Source: Bondarzewia mesenterica
Lineage: Eukaryota; Basidiomycota; Agaricomycetes; Russulales; Bondarzewiaceae
Reading direction: 5' to 3'
Assembly: GCA_004802705.1 (NCBI GenBank)
Contig: SGPL01000045.1
Coordinates: forward strand, 1 to 64,000
Length of the DNA: 64,000 nucleotides
Below the pieces are notes generated by a model, which made no database searches, had not been told where the DNA came from, and saw nothing but the letters and a program-made list of their open reading frames with translations. Positions within the stretch are counted from its first letter, which is position 1. Each line of letters starts with the position of its first letter. This document shows, in pieces, positions 44,224 through 56,111 of this stretch. The position numbers and the translations under genes were made by a program.

Positions 44224-47200
44224 ATGGCGGCTGACCATGCCTGGAAAGCCGGTGCTCGTGATGAGAAACAACCCGGCGCTGAGAAGGACGTACGCATGCG
44301 CAGAGCATTCGACGCCTCGGGCATCCCCTATCCTACTTCTCATCCCACCGCGTTCCACCGCACCAGCACGCTCTCTCTCGACATGTCTTTTCCTCTTGCA
44401 GCCCGCCCAGACTCTTCGCCAAATTCTGCGAGCCCCCCCTCCGCGTTTAGCTTCGGCGCTCCGTCATCTTTACCCTCATTTGTCCCCTCCGCAGCCCTCG
44501 AGTCTCACAGACCATCTCGCGGCCGCAGAGCCCGCAGAGAGAAGCCCCGCATTGCGCTCGCGCCCGACCAGCCGCCGACGACGCAGGGAAAACCCAGAAC
44601 GCGAGTATATGTAGCATGCCTCCAGTGGTGCGTCGTCTTCCCATCGTTTCATTCTGTGTGAGTGGCGTTTCACGATCGCGCGGTNCAGTCGGGGTCGAAA
44701 GATTCGCTGCGACGGTGCGAAGCCAGTTTGCTATAACTGTAGCCAGAGAACGAATCCAGACGGAGACTGCAATTACGATCCTGCTCCCAAGCGTCGTGGA
44801 CCGGACAAGATTCAAGGCGCTCGCACGCGCTCGGCGAGACCGAGGGATGAATATGGAGAGCCCGGTAAACGAAGACGGCGTAGGACGACGACGACGGCCT
44901 CCGCGGGTGGAGGTCCTGCGCAAGCAAGTGTTACTACGAGCACAGGGGAGTATGGCCAGCGATCCCTCTCACCCACATTGGATGCGAGCGGGGGCTTGAC
45001 TGTAGAGGATCAACGACCGGAAGCGGCTTCTTATAGCATACAGAATCCAATATCTCTGCCTAACATCAATCCGAGCCTGTTGGGGCTACCTGGAAGCAAT
45101 ACGCGGTACGCATTCGACACATCTCTTGATCAAGGTCCAATTGCTCCCGGCGGACGTGCGGCTGTATGTTTATGCCTAACTCGTCATGTCCTGCCCTTCG
45201 AGTCGATCGACTCATCGATGTTAATTGTTGCATGTAGATCCCCGTACATCAACACGTCGAGCCGCTCTCCGATATCGTCTTGTCATCCTCGATCTTCGTT
45301 CCCGGTTCGGGTCTGACGTCCCAGATCGTCTCCGCCGACAGGGCCACCCANGAAGATGAACAGGCCGAGTACTCTATGGGCTCGGAACCTTCTCTTCAGT
45401 TCACTCGCAAAGTCTGGTGGGATTACCTGCTTTCTCTCTANACNACCTACCTGCACGGGCCAGAGCCCCAGACACAGGCACAACGCGACGTCGGCGCGCG
45501 ACGGATCGTCACCGACNTCCGCTTCCTGTTCCGGTCATCCAGTTATTGGTTTTCGTTCTTCAATGTGCCCCGGTTTTACAGCAACTTCCTGCANCGTGNG
45601 AAGCGGAGCGAGATGCAGCCTAGTTTGGTGTTTGCATCGCTCGCNGTGTCGACATTCCTCCAGAGCTCCGAGCTGGAGAGGGGNGAGGAAGGCCGAAGAA
45701 TGGCGCTCAGGCTNAGAGATGAAGCTCANAGCGCCCTTCAAGCCAGCTTGAANGCTCGGTGTATNGACACGTCCTTGGCGCAGGCAGCTTGGGTAGGCAT
45801 TCGAGTNCGGGTACGATCACGGAATTTNATCTAATCTCCGCCCTTCTCTCACCCAGATCCTTGCATTCTTCGAGGTCTGCGCGCATCCTGAGCATCGTTT
45901 GGAGCGCGTGGACTCAGCGTTGTCCGTACTGGATTCTGTAATCAGAACNCTGGCNTTGACTTACCTCGATGTCGACAATCCACAAGCATCTGCATACGCN
46001 CCTCATAGNGTCCCGTCNCTTTCTTGGGAGCCTCATCAGCTCGCGCCACAGCCAGTTTCGTACCCCACGAGCCAGTACTTCCCTGCGGTTCCCATCCCTC
46101 CTGTGTCCGCCCAATGGNCATACAACACCGGTCAGAATTTATCGATACAGGGTCGCGACCAGGCCCCTTACGCAAAAGGCTGCAGCTGCAATGCCTTGTC
46201 CCTCGGTCAGAACTGGCCGGAAGCACACGATCAGACACCGCTCTGGGTGTNTACCGCTGCATGGAACCAGGAGTGGACCGATTGGGANATAAAAAAAGGA
46301 GGAATGTAGGCGGCTCGTCTGGAGTACCGTGATGCTCACCGCGGGATACAGCGCGTACACAGCGGCGACGGGCATCAAGCTCTTAGACCTCTTCGTCATC
46401 GATCCTTCTAACGTGCGTCCCATCTTCGAGCCTAAGCCACAACCTTCCTAATTTTTGACCTGATCCTACCTTTCCCTACAGTATGCCCTCTTGTTTCCCG
46501 GCGAAGCGCTCATGACCGACTCGTACNTCGGTGGGCAGTCGGGGAAAGAGACCGTTTGGGCGCTGTACATCCGCTCGATGATGTTGTGGCACAGCTGCCT
46601 GCGGCTGCGGCACGACACGACCGTGAGCGAGCCGGACAAGGCTGAGTTCGCGATGCGTGCATGGCTCGAGAGCGAGGCGATCGAAGAGGCGCTCAATCGA
46701 CATACCTGCNGTGTTGAGCGCGCCTTTATGTTCACGGGGCGCGAGTTTCTCTTCAAGTGCGTCTTCCTTCTTTCGTATTTATATGCAACTTTATTGCATC
46801 CGCTGATCCCATCTGCCTGTCACGTCAACAGCACCAGGATGTGCATCTCGTACGAATTTCGCCGATTTATTCCCCATGTGTGAGTCGTCTTTCTTCCGCC
46901 GACACTGGACCTCGAGCGTCTTGCCCTGGTCGCCATCGTCATTCAATTCGCTGACGCTCTTCTTCTTNACACCTCACCTTCACAGGGTAACAGGTCTTGA
47001 GCGCGAGAAATCGGTTGAATGGCGTAAGTGGTCCATCTTTGCTTCCATTCAACTGTTATCGCCGCGCATTGTACCCGAGCACGACGAATAGAGGATCATA
47101 CGTACTGACTGAGTCATGTCCATCTCCCCCTCCTTTCACTNGCAATTGTTTGTNTATGCCGTACAGTGCGCGAACAAGAAGGCCGCGCNAGAGCCGTGAC

Positions 47201-47627
47201 GCAGGCGATGCACGCCATCACGGGCAACATCAAGCACACCTTGTCTCGGAGACCGTGGTTCGTGTGGTGGTTCATGGGTCAGGTCAACCGGTTCGTGCNT
47301 TCCCCGCCTCCAAGATNGTCTGCTCAGCGATCTGACGTGGTATCGCAGTGCTNTGACTCTTTGGTCNTTCGACCACTCGCTCGCCATTGCGCTCGACGTG
47401 TGCAAGGCCTTCTTAGAGCCAATCTACTTCCTCACATCNATCTATCCTTGTCGAGGTACGTGTCGTACATTCAGAAGCAAGTGGTAATCTGAGATGNTAA
47501 CACCGCCGCTTCTGATCCAGAGCAACGCCGACGTTACGAGCATCTCGCGCAGCGCGTCAAAGCGGCATGCATATCGGCGAATGTTCCCGTCCCACCCACT
47601 GACTACACGCGCGCAGTCCCTCTATGA
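44224..47627 (+). CDS. Zn2Cys6 fungal-type transcription factor
   Basis: A nuclear DNA-binding regulator; targets unknown. Ten exons: 44224-44627, 44689-45163, 45238-45792, 45857-46412, 46482-46756, 46832-46879, 46986-47023, 47167-47290, 47349-47455, 47521-47627, about 895 aa. The zinc cluster is split by intron 1: VYVACLQC, then RGRKIRCDGAKPVCYNC and RTNPDGDCNYDPAPKRRGPD, giving six Cys in the C-x2... pattern. The rest is the helical regulatory region seen in agaricomycete members: KVWWDYLLSLYxTYLHGPEP, SSSYWFSFFNVPRFYSNFL, SLAQAAW, FFEVCAHPEHRLERVDSAL, CRRLVWSTVMLTAGYSAYTA, MCISYEFRRFIPHV and RPWFVWWFMGQVNR. The run of seven As at 46,291-46,297 is one too long; six restore WEIKKEECRRLVW. 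Many isolated Ns occur between 44,685 and 47,500. A closely related layout is known from other agarics, but no function is established. Confidence 0.9.
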
Positions 47628-48070
47628 TTCGACATTGATTTTAGAACTCAATTTTTGGACAACTCCCTCTCGAGGGCACACCTAGTCTATGTGTAACATT
47701 ATCTGCTTCGTTGTACTATGTCCTATCTCTTGCTCTTTGATTTTTTTCGGCGCTCATTATCTTCATCCCCCACTAACAAAACTGCATCCTCTCTCCCTCA
47801 TCATTCGTAAGTGTAAGTATGTAGCACCCCATCACTACTTCTCTCTTGTTTTCTTGGACGGACGGACTCGGACGGGCGATGGACATTGGTCTTCTTGCTA
47901 CTCAAGTACTCACCCCTCTCGCGCACAGGGACGTATGCATAGATACGAAATTGAAACATGGAGTAAAATCACATACAACAACAAAATAGCGAAATGCGCG
48001 CGTTGATGATGGAGTAATGAGATTAAATAATGCACGTGGAACGAAAACAGAATGAAAACGAGTACAAGAC
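47628..48070. other. Convergent 3' region, no gene
   Basis: 443 bp between the convergent Zn2Cys6 gene and the THP3-like gene, so it holds both 3' UTRs. The first half is T/C-rich. No coding signal is seen. Confidence 0.4.
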
Positions 48071-50020
48071 CTATATCCTGCCTTTTATCTGAACCTTGCG
48101 GTATTTCTCCTCGAACACTTGCGCGAGTGGCCCAGCGGCCGCCCTACAATCGAGCACCTTCTGTGCGTCAGGACTATTTGGATTGACGAAGAACCCGGCG
48201 CTGTGGTTCATGAGGAACTCGCGGGTCTGGGCGTACGTGTCGAACGCGAGTTCTTGGTGGATGAATGCGATCGGTATCTGCTGATATCTGTCCAAAACAG
48301 AGGAAAGTCGGGTACGAGGCGATCAATGTGAAGTATGGTGATAACGTGATCGGCCGCGGAGGAAGGAAGAAGGGGCTCACGCTCGCGTAATGACCAGTAG
48401 TGCCCGTGCCCTCTCACGGTCGATAAAGTGGTCCATGATATACGCGCCCATGTTCGGCGCGTCAATGTACAGCTCAAAGAGCGCGTGGTAGTTGCCCATC
48501 GAGAGCGCGCGCTGCACGGCGAGCGCGTGGCGCACCGCGGGATTTGTTTTCTGTTTGGACGTTAGCTGACCGACGTACAGGTTCAATTCTATGCGCGGGG
48601 GTCACAGCGCGGCAGGGATGCAGAGACGTCAGTATCATTGGAAAGCGGAGGGAAGCGGGGGGAAGAGACGGACCGCTTCTGTCGCGTCCATGGAGGAGCA
48701 TGAGAATACGATAGGCTGTGAATTCCTCAGTCTTGCCAGGGATTCCGAGTTCGTACAACGTTTTCAAGGTTGCTTGACATTGATTGTACTCTACCATGTC
48801 ACCCTGCGTGTATTTGACATGGTAGGTAAACAATTAGCTGTATCTCCGACTAACAGGATCACTCACGACTTCCAGTGCCATTCGTGCGTGGATCTCATAG
48901 ACTGTTACCGTAAAATCATTTTTTATTCGTTGGACCTGTCAAACGGAGATTGCCTGGATCACCCTGTTCAGAAAGAAAAGGATAGAATGACGCACGGTGA
49001 GATCTTGGCGAAGACTCTTAAATTGACTGCAAATCCAGTTGTAATTGTTCTTTTCCCTCCATCGCTTCTTGAGTTCAGTTAGTGTTTGTTGAAGCACCGG
49101 GTATGGTCGTATTTGCTCTGGCTTAGGTTCCTGTAAAGGATGGTGAGCCAACTGCCCCCACTCACCACCTCATTAGCTCACTGATGTTAAGCGCAGATAG
49201 TCCTTGAAAATCTCCTGAGACGTCCCGACGATGGTGAACCGATCCCAATTCGGCACATTCTGCCACATACAACCGTGTACACGATGAGCTTTCAGCATTA
49301 TGGACGCCGAGATGGTGAAGACATCGAAAACTCACCGGATCCGCCTCAGGATCGTCCGGATTGGCAAACGGCGATGCCGAGCGCGAGTGCATGGGATTGA
49401 AGACATGAGCGGTATTATGATTAGCCCTGAGAGACGCCTGACCGCCACTAGAATATCGCATCGACTTTTGCTGCTCGATATCGTGTTCCCGCTTGAAGCG
49501 CTCCGCGCGCCGGCTCAGAGCCGCGCGGTCAGTCGTGTCCAGCGCACCCGCAATAGCAGACTTGCTTATTTGTGATTTCTTTTGTTTCTTGTTGGTTGCT
49601 GACGGTAATTCATGTCTGAGCATGGGGCAGATGATGCGTCAGAATATGTCATATAGGACCGAGAGCTCGAGCGATACGCACATTTTGCGCTTCAAGATGC
49701 TACCAGTTGGGTATGGCCTTGGGAGAAGACTTGACAGATGGGGTGGATCGAATGAAAGATAGCATACGGAAACGAGTACGTTGGAACACACCTTTGCAGT
49801 TGCACACCGGCCCAGTCTGTAGTCCACAGAGTCTTCGAACTGTAAGCATCAGATATTACCTGTCGTAGCTCGGCTTGCGCCTCTTCCCGATTAGCATCTG
49901 TCATTTGCCCTAGACATGAAGCAACCCATTCTCTACGAGCATGGGTGTCAGAGCTCGGGCAGCCCGGAAAATGCCTCAAGGAACATACTTCAGCTGAGGT
50001 GGCCAGGACTCGGTAGACAT
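48071..50020 (-). CDS. THP3: THP3/LENG8-like SAC3/GANP family protein
   Basis: THP3 (LENG8 in animals) is a nuclear SAC3-family protein that partners with a PCI protein (Csn12) in transcription elongation and mRNA processing. Ten exons sum to 1,338 nt (445 aa): 50020-49989, 49932-49792, 49729-49682, 49615-49336, 49259-49182, 49130-48996, 48935-48867, 48803-48674, 48588-48381, 48287-48071. The start gives MSTESWPPQLKEWVASCLGQ. Then come WTTDWAGVQLQR, the basic patch SATNKKQKKSQISKS, and NVPNWDRFTIVGTSQEIFKD. The SAC3/GANP domain follows with RPYPVLQQTLTELKKRW, YNWICSQFKSLRQDLTVQRI, VYEIHARMALEVGDMVEYNQ, LYELGIPGKTEEFTAYRILM and VRHALAVQRALSMGNYHALF. It ends KVQIKGRI. The order and length fit THP3 rather than the longer Sac3. 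All phases agree. Confidence 0.88.
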
Positions 50021-50411
50021 GTTAAGATAAAGATGATCAGCTCAAGAGATTCAGTGAGACTACGATCGGCGAATGTACGCAGAATGCGCTGGACGTGAAC
50101 GGAAGACAGTAGCGTTGAGGATGAGTCGAGTGGAGCTTGCTCAGACCTGCTCAGCCGTCCTCTGTAGCGTGGCCCGTGGGAAATTACATAATACATAAAT
50201 TGGCCAGAGATGGATAAAGTCTCTATGGAAAGGACTCAGACTTATAATAAGGGTGGATCCAACACACGCCTCTGCATACGTACATCTAAAAAATGCGTTG
50301 GTTCAGAAATCGACAAAAGACCGTCCAATTTCTAACGAGAATGAAATTACAGAGACACCGATAGGTAAGGCTCTGTGTTTAATACTAAGGAAGTACCAAT
50401 TCCCGCATCCC
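50021..50411. other. Intergenic between THP3-like gene and CYT1
   Basis: 391 bp that must contain the THP3-like promoter and the CYT1 3' UTR, as both genes run leftwards. No gene is seen. Confidence 0.4.
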
Positions 50412-51819
50412 TCAGTGGTGCTTGTCCACCGGCGGGTTATAAACTGTTCATGGGTCAGAAAAGTAATAGTCAACACATCAATCCAAGATATGCTCGTGGG
50501 CAACACGTACAGATTTTCCTGTTCTTGAGGGGAGTCCACTTGAACCGCTTGACGTACAGACTGAGTGCGGTCAAAGCAGAGAAAAGGATGACGGCCTTAA
50601 TACCGGCCTTCTTCCGCTCATCGTGCTCTGGCTCCGCAGCCCAGTTCAAGAATGTCGTGACGTCCTTGGCCATTTGGGCGGTAGTAGCAGGCGTGCCTAG
50701 AAAGGGCGGAACCAAGGTTCTAGCCCGACATGAAGCACGCAAATTTTATGCACATACCGTCGTCGAACTCAACAAGACCGTCAAAAATAACACGGGGCAT
50801 AGAGATAGCACCACCTGGGAAGTAGGGGTTGTAGTTCATGCCATCGCGAATTTCGACACCGGCGGGAGCGTCAACATAGCCAGTCAACAAGGAGAAGAGG
50901 TAGTCCTGTGAACGAGACCTCGATCAACCTTGCCAAACTGATCAAAGGACATGACAACACGTACAGCACCACCGTGGCGAGCCTTGACTATCAAGGAAAG
51001 GTCAGGAGGGAGAGCACCACTGTTGGAAGCGCGAGCAGCCTCCTCATTGGGGTAAGGAGCGGGCATGTAATCAGAAAGCTTTCCAGGTCTCTGGAACATC
51101 TCGCCCTGGTCGTTCGGGCCATCCTCATACTCAACCTCCTCAGCCAAGGCCTTCACCTCATCGACAGTGTGGGACACGCCAACAAGATTGCGCCAAGCGA
51201 TGCGGTCGAGAGAGTGACACGCGGCACAGACATCACGGTAGACCAGGTAACCTCTCCGGATGCTATGACGCGTCGAAAGATATGAAAGAGGTGCGAAAGT
51301 GATGGAGGTAAGCGGTGGTTCAGGAGTTGTGAGGGTGACAGGCGATTACCTGGCATGGTCGAACGAGTCGAACCAACCCTTGTTCGACCAGGGGTACGCA
51401 GGCGGGTGGAGACCATCCTCCGCTGGAGAAGATGCGTGCACTTCGCCGAGGAAGGGAAGGGCGCCGTAGAGGTGGGTGTACCAGGCTATCGAACCAGCGG
51501 TGAGCAAGGTCGCCGAAGCGAGGGTTGCACGGGAGTTCAAAAATGACTTCAACGCGATCAACACACGCCCTGACCCATCATCACGATTTAACTGCACAAA
51601 CCTGAGCAGCATTTGAAGATGCAGAGCCGGAGGACGCAAACCGGACCTGCTGCTGGCAACGGAGAGAAATTAGCAACATGACGCTCCTCATAGGCTCAGC
51701 ACGTCTGAAAGCGGTATGCTCACCGTGCCAGCGCGCGCAGTGGAGCGCACGGAGGTCGAGCGGGCTGCCACAAACGCGACAGACTTGTTGAGAGCGGCCG
51801 CAGGCAGCCTCGAGAGCAT
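50412..51819 (-). CDS. CYT1: Cytochrome c1, complex III
   Basis: Heme subunit of the mitochondrial bc1 complex that passes electrons to cytochrome c. Seven exons sum to 1,005 nt (334 aa): 51819-51724, 51649-51602, 51546-51350, 51262-50965, 50905-50758, 50696-50511, 50443-50412. The bipartite presequence starts [20 protein letters not shown] and continues with a hydrophobic sorting segment ([20 protein letters not shown]). Mature landmarks: [20 protein letters not shown], the covalent heme site CAACH in [75 protein letters not shown] with the axial Met, and the C-terminal anchor [20 protein letters not shown] ending NPPVDKHH. Everything expected is present and all phases agree. The acceptor of exon 2 can be read at two adjacent CAGs (one Gln more or less). 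Confidence 0.96.
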
Positions 51820-52877
51820 TTTGGGAGGAGGATTTTGGGAGAAGGGGGGTGGTCACAACGTGACAGATTACTCGGGCGGGTCGAAACGGAAGTCTCCCAA
51901 GCCAATCACATTTCCCTCGTTTTGTTGCCGGCTGCCCCCGATGAACACCCTGCCAGTGTTGACATCAATAATTCGACTTACGCACGACGACATCTATGTT
52001 GATGCCAGCCGAAGAAATGAATTGCCATTTACCAAACAAAAAACATATCGTCGTGCACGTACATTATTATGCCATCAATTCTAACTTATGGAAAACCCGT
52101 ATCCTGTAAGTATGTACTCGGGGTCCGAATAATTGTCTCATATTTTGGAATTTGAGCGCGCGTGAGCGCTTGAGCTCCAGGCTCCAGGTTTGATCGGTGC
52201 AGTAAAGGAGAACAGCTGAGCAAAGTGAATTGGAAACTTGTGTTACGGATCGTGGAGCATGTAGATCGACTACAAAATGGCCCTCCAATGTCGAGATTGC
52301 AATATTGAAGAGCGACTGCTATCGTCTATGTAAGGTTGTACAGTGCTTGTACACACTTCCTTCGACGTACCTCAGGATATTTATGTCTGCTGCGCGTCAG
52401 TTACGGAACTCGATTATCCAACGTCCACTGCATCTCAGACCACCAAGCTAAAGTCTGCTAAAGTACGTTTTTGCAGCTCCAACGGATGCTGAATGAAGAT
52501 TCTGCGGAATTAGAGCGGAAGCAAACTGGAGACGTCATTTTTTTTTTTTATCAAGACCAGCTGGAATGGCATGTTTGGAGGTGCAAAACGACTTGGAAAG
52601 ACAGCGATAGGCTTGCAGAACATGCTCATCAAATCCTATTTCATGAAAAAAATCAATCTGTATATCGTCCCGCCTGCGGAAAAATGGTGATTAAGAGATC
52701 CAAAAAGACAATATCATATCACGCCATAATCGTTACAAGACCGTGGCCTGACACCTCCAGAAGTCGAGACAAGAAGAAAAAGGGAATATGAACATGAAAA
52801 TATTTAGAACGCCGTATGTGTCGAGGGCATCGTGTCGCGCAAGTCGTAATCGGACCAGACGCTGCCGTTCAAGCGCT
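51820..52877. other. Intergenic, about 1 kb, no supported gene
   Basis: CYT1 promoter and CYSTM gene 3' UTR. A plus-strand frame of 106 codons at 52,471-52,791 (DQLEWHVWRCKTTWKDSDRL) has no match I recognise and is not called. Confidence 0.4.
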
Positions 52878-53350
52878 CAGAACAAACAATCACATAGCTC
52901 TGACAACCCGTATTCTCGTAAGCGACGGGGAAAATAAGACGGGGATACACAACACGCACCTTCCGCGCAGCAACACAAGCACATACCGGCCAAACACGCA
53001 GTGCATCCACCTCCGCCAGATGACTGCTGCGGTGCGGGTTGCTGACTAGAAAAACGAACAAGATGAAAGGGCGAGACATGAATACCCACCAGCTTTACGA
53101 GTTAAAGCGAAAACGTACACATAGACGGTCTGTGGTGGCGGTTGAGGTTGGTAGCCAGGCTGCCCACCGTAGCCCTGATACGCTTGCTGCGGCTGCTGGG
53201 GACCACCATAGTAGCCTTGCGGGGGCGGACCACCTGGAGTTATTTCGATGCAAGTGCTCAGAGAGAAAGCCACTGCACATGAAACCGGAGCACACCTTGG
53301 GGAGGGTAGTATTGTTGTTGGCCACCGCCGTAATAATCTTTGTTGGACAT
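52878..53350 (-). CDS. Small CYSTM-type cysteine-rich membrane protein
   Basis: Four exons (53350-53296, 53233-53119, 53045-52960, 52900-52878) sum to 279 nt, 92 aa. The first 60 residues are Gln/Pro/Gly/Tyr-rich (MSNKDYYGGGQQQYYPPQG, then PPPQGYYGGPQQPQQAYQGY). The C-terminus is a short hydrophobic Cys cluster, GGGGCTACLAGMCLCCCAEE, followed by LCDCLF and the stop. This layout is that of the CYSTM family: plasma-membrane-associated tail modules found across eukaryotes and linked to stress tolerance. Phases agree across all three introns. Specific function is unknown. Confidence 0.88.
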
Positions 53351-54861
53351 GATGCTGGATGGGAGAGTGAGTCCGTCGTGCGGCTAGGTTTTTATATATA
53401 GTATCGGCCGGACCGGCCATAAATAGTCTTCCGTCGGCCTGGCTTTTGCTGACCAACCAATCGTACCGCCACACCATCGCACAATGCACCTTACAGTCCC
53501 CTTCAAGTCCTCGATGCTGTGCGCGCTTTGCTTGGTCTCTTAAGCTGTGTCTATCTGCTATTTGTCTCCTGCTGCGCATGGGCTGTGTCTCCAGGACGAG
53601 AGCTTTGGGTCCCAGGCTTCAGTTCTGCTTGCCTCATGTCTGGGAACTTTCGGCCCATTTTTATGTCAGAATACCTTAATGCTCGATGCGATGCGCTGGG
53701 ACTAGATGCACGACCCACTCAATGCTTAGCGCGTATAAGGGTGGGATAGGAAAGGTTCTCAGATTCATAGCCAGGTGGGGCAGAAAGATAGACACAGGAG
53801 AGCACAGGGGGTTGCTCTATGCAGCTATAGCAGCACAGAACTGTTACCGGAAGCGTGAGTGCTTCCATTGACTGATCGCCGTCACGGTTTCATCTTCAGC
53901 TTGCAATGTCAATGCGTCAAATCCGAAGTTAGTGTGGCATGCCGAGCGCATCCTGGCATGTTACGAGGTAATCATGCATCCCGTTCATCCTCTGCGGTTT
54001 TTACGAGTACAGTATGTACACCCAGCCTTACCCTACAACAGTTTTAGCAATCAAAGTGCTGCAGTCGCACATCTCGTGTTTCGGTCGCGCCGGGCGAACG
54101 GCCGTGTCCCGTCTTGCGTCTCTGTTTGCCGCCGTCGATAAGTTTGGACATTTGTCACGTCCTGCTGGGTACGGGCCTTCAGTTGCCACTCCTCGTTCCC
54201 TCTCAACCTAACATGTTTCAGTGAACACCTGCATTTTTTTTCGCCGGGAAATGATGGTTGCTGATATAGACCCTACTTGTATCCAATCAATAAATGAGGA
54301 AGTTCAAGGCGCAAACTCGGTCTCTTTACTTGATTTGACTGACGAGCCGGCCACCACTTGAATGGAACAAGCCAAAGGGGTTACCTCATCTCGTTGTAAA
54401 CCATCCTGCACCTAAATCTAAATCAGAAGCCCTTCTACCAGACAATGACAGCACTCCGAGCTCTCGATGGGGACCCAACCTTCTAAATCAAGTATTTATC
54501 GTAGTTCAATACAGCGCGAGATCTCAGTCGTTCGCAAGGAATGAATTGTAGGATCCTCAGGTCTTCTTGATCGAAGCCTCACCACGAAGCCCGTCTGAGT
54601 CCAAGCAAGAAAAAGATCATGAATATTGACAGACAATATCTGCTGGGTAGTGTACAGCAGCAAGACCAAAAAGTCGAATATAAAATCGCAGCATGAGCGG
54701 GAAATTAAGACCGCAGGACGGTCTACTCGCAAAACGAATCCGAGTTTGGCGAAAGGAATGGACGTATGGGACGTAACAGAGCGTGGCGATCATTTTCTGT
54801 ATGAGAGAGCATTCAATGAGCGGCCGCGCTTCAGAAAAGAGAAGAACGAGAGCAATGAAAC
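53351..54861. other. Intergenic, about 1.5 kb, no gene seen
   Basis: Contains the CYSTM gene promoter and the 3' flank of the velvet gene. Open frames are all below 80 codons and lack conserved sequence. Confidence 0.4.
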
Positions 54862-56111
54862 TTAGAAAAGGCTCTCGTTGTGCCTAAGAGATCTAGAGGC
54901 AAAGGCATACATTCGAGCTCCTTGTTGTATGAAAAAATCAGTCAATTGGGTCTGTCCTATACATATTGGCATTATCAGAAGGGCAAGAAAAACAAAAGGA
55001 TATTAGTAACTTACGAGGAGCCACGTAATTAGTGAGAGGCCGAATTTCGAATGGCCGAGTCCATGCCTGCGCCAGAACGGCACCACTGCCCCCGACACGC
55101 ACCATACCAGTCGCGGTCGTGCTTTGGAAAGAATATATGATCTCAGTGGACAGAGACAGACAGCGCAGAAAAATATCCACGAACCTGGATAACCGCATGA
55201 GCGTCACCTGTAGAGAATATCGTCCGCGCTGACGCACGCTGACGTCGGGAAAGAGAAAGTAAACCCCGGCGCGACCTTGCAAATTGCGCAAACTATGTGG
55301 TGAGGACACGAGGTTCCCATAGAGCAACCTGTTCGGCGGGAAATGACCGTCTTGGGGCATCTCGAGAGGCCTGAACCATCAGCGGCGTGCAGTGACAAGT
55401 GGGAGATCAGGAAGGGCAGGTCTGGCTCGCTTTTGGACAGAAGAATTTTCAGAAAACTTAGTGCGCTCCCGCCTAAGAAGTGGCTCGTCTCACTTTTCGA
55501 TAACGTTTCCTCGAAAATCACGAATGACCAGTTGTACGATAAGCGGGGGGGACAGTGGGAGGCGAGACAGCGCGGCTGACCCGAATTCGGCGGATGTCTC
55601 TGGTTGTTGGATGATTTCTAGGTGATATGTCCTGGACGATATGCGCGCGATCAGCCGGCACTAAATACAGATGCAAAGATGCAACTGGAAGAAATATCTA
55701 CCTGGCGTCCCCGTCAGAACCATAGGGGCTCGGAGATTGTTGAATGGAGACATCAGGCAAGATGTAATGTGAGAAAGACGCTGCATCAAGAGAACGCGAA
55801 TGTTGCCGGCCCCACGACGGGCCGCTACTGGTAGAACCAGTGTAATAAGGAATGGTTGTGCTTCTGGAAGAGGGTGGCCGATTACTTGTCGTGTAGCATC
55901 CGGTAAAGGTGTGATCTCTCACTGGAGAGTTATCGGGTGAGAGCTCAAGTTCAAGACCAAGGATGAGGTGTCCTCTACAGGTAGAGGCAGTCGGATTGGA
56001 ACAACAGTCTCGTTGAACAGAGTGGTGGTGAAGGGTGTGATGAAAATTCTCCAGGCGTCCTTTTAACCTCAAGATCAGATAGATAGATAGTGCTAATTTG
56101 GATGGAAACAA
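54862..56111 (-). CDS. Velvet-domain regulator (one probable frameshift)
   Basis: Velvet proteins are fungal nuclear regulators with an NF-kappaB-like fold that control development and secondary metabolism. Exons from the 3' end: 54956-54862, 55121-55015, 55429-55185, 55631 to about 55,494, and an N-terminal exon ending at 55702 whose start is uncertain (in-frame ATG at 56,111). The N-terminus is Ser/Pro/His-rich. The velvet domain begins TYHLEIIQQPETSAEFGSAA and PLSPPLIVQLVIRDFRGNVI. It continues DLPFLISHLSLHAADGS, RLLYGNLVSSPHSLRNLQGR, AGVYFLFPDVSVRQRGRYSL, QVTLMRLS, GAVLAQAWTRPFEIRPLTNY and ends TQLTDFFIQQGARMYAF. Between HAADGS and RPLEMPQDGH (about 55,375) one base is missing from an otherwise good frame. 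Which velvet subfamily (VeA, VelB or VosA type) it belongs to was not determined. Confidence 0.8.

Noticed and set aside
48591..49082. 163-codon plus-strand ORF opposite the THP3-like gene
   Set aside because: Antisense shadow of a gene with a complete, in-phase ten-exon model.
52471..52791. 106-codon plus-strand ORF between CYT1 and the CYSTM gene
   Set aside because: No recognisable domain and no supporting signals; kept only as part of the intergenic entry.
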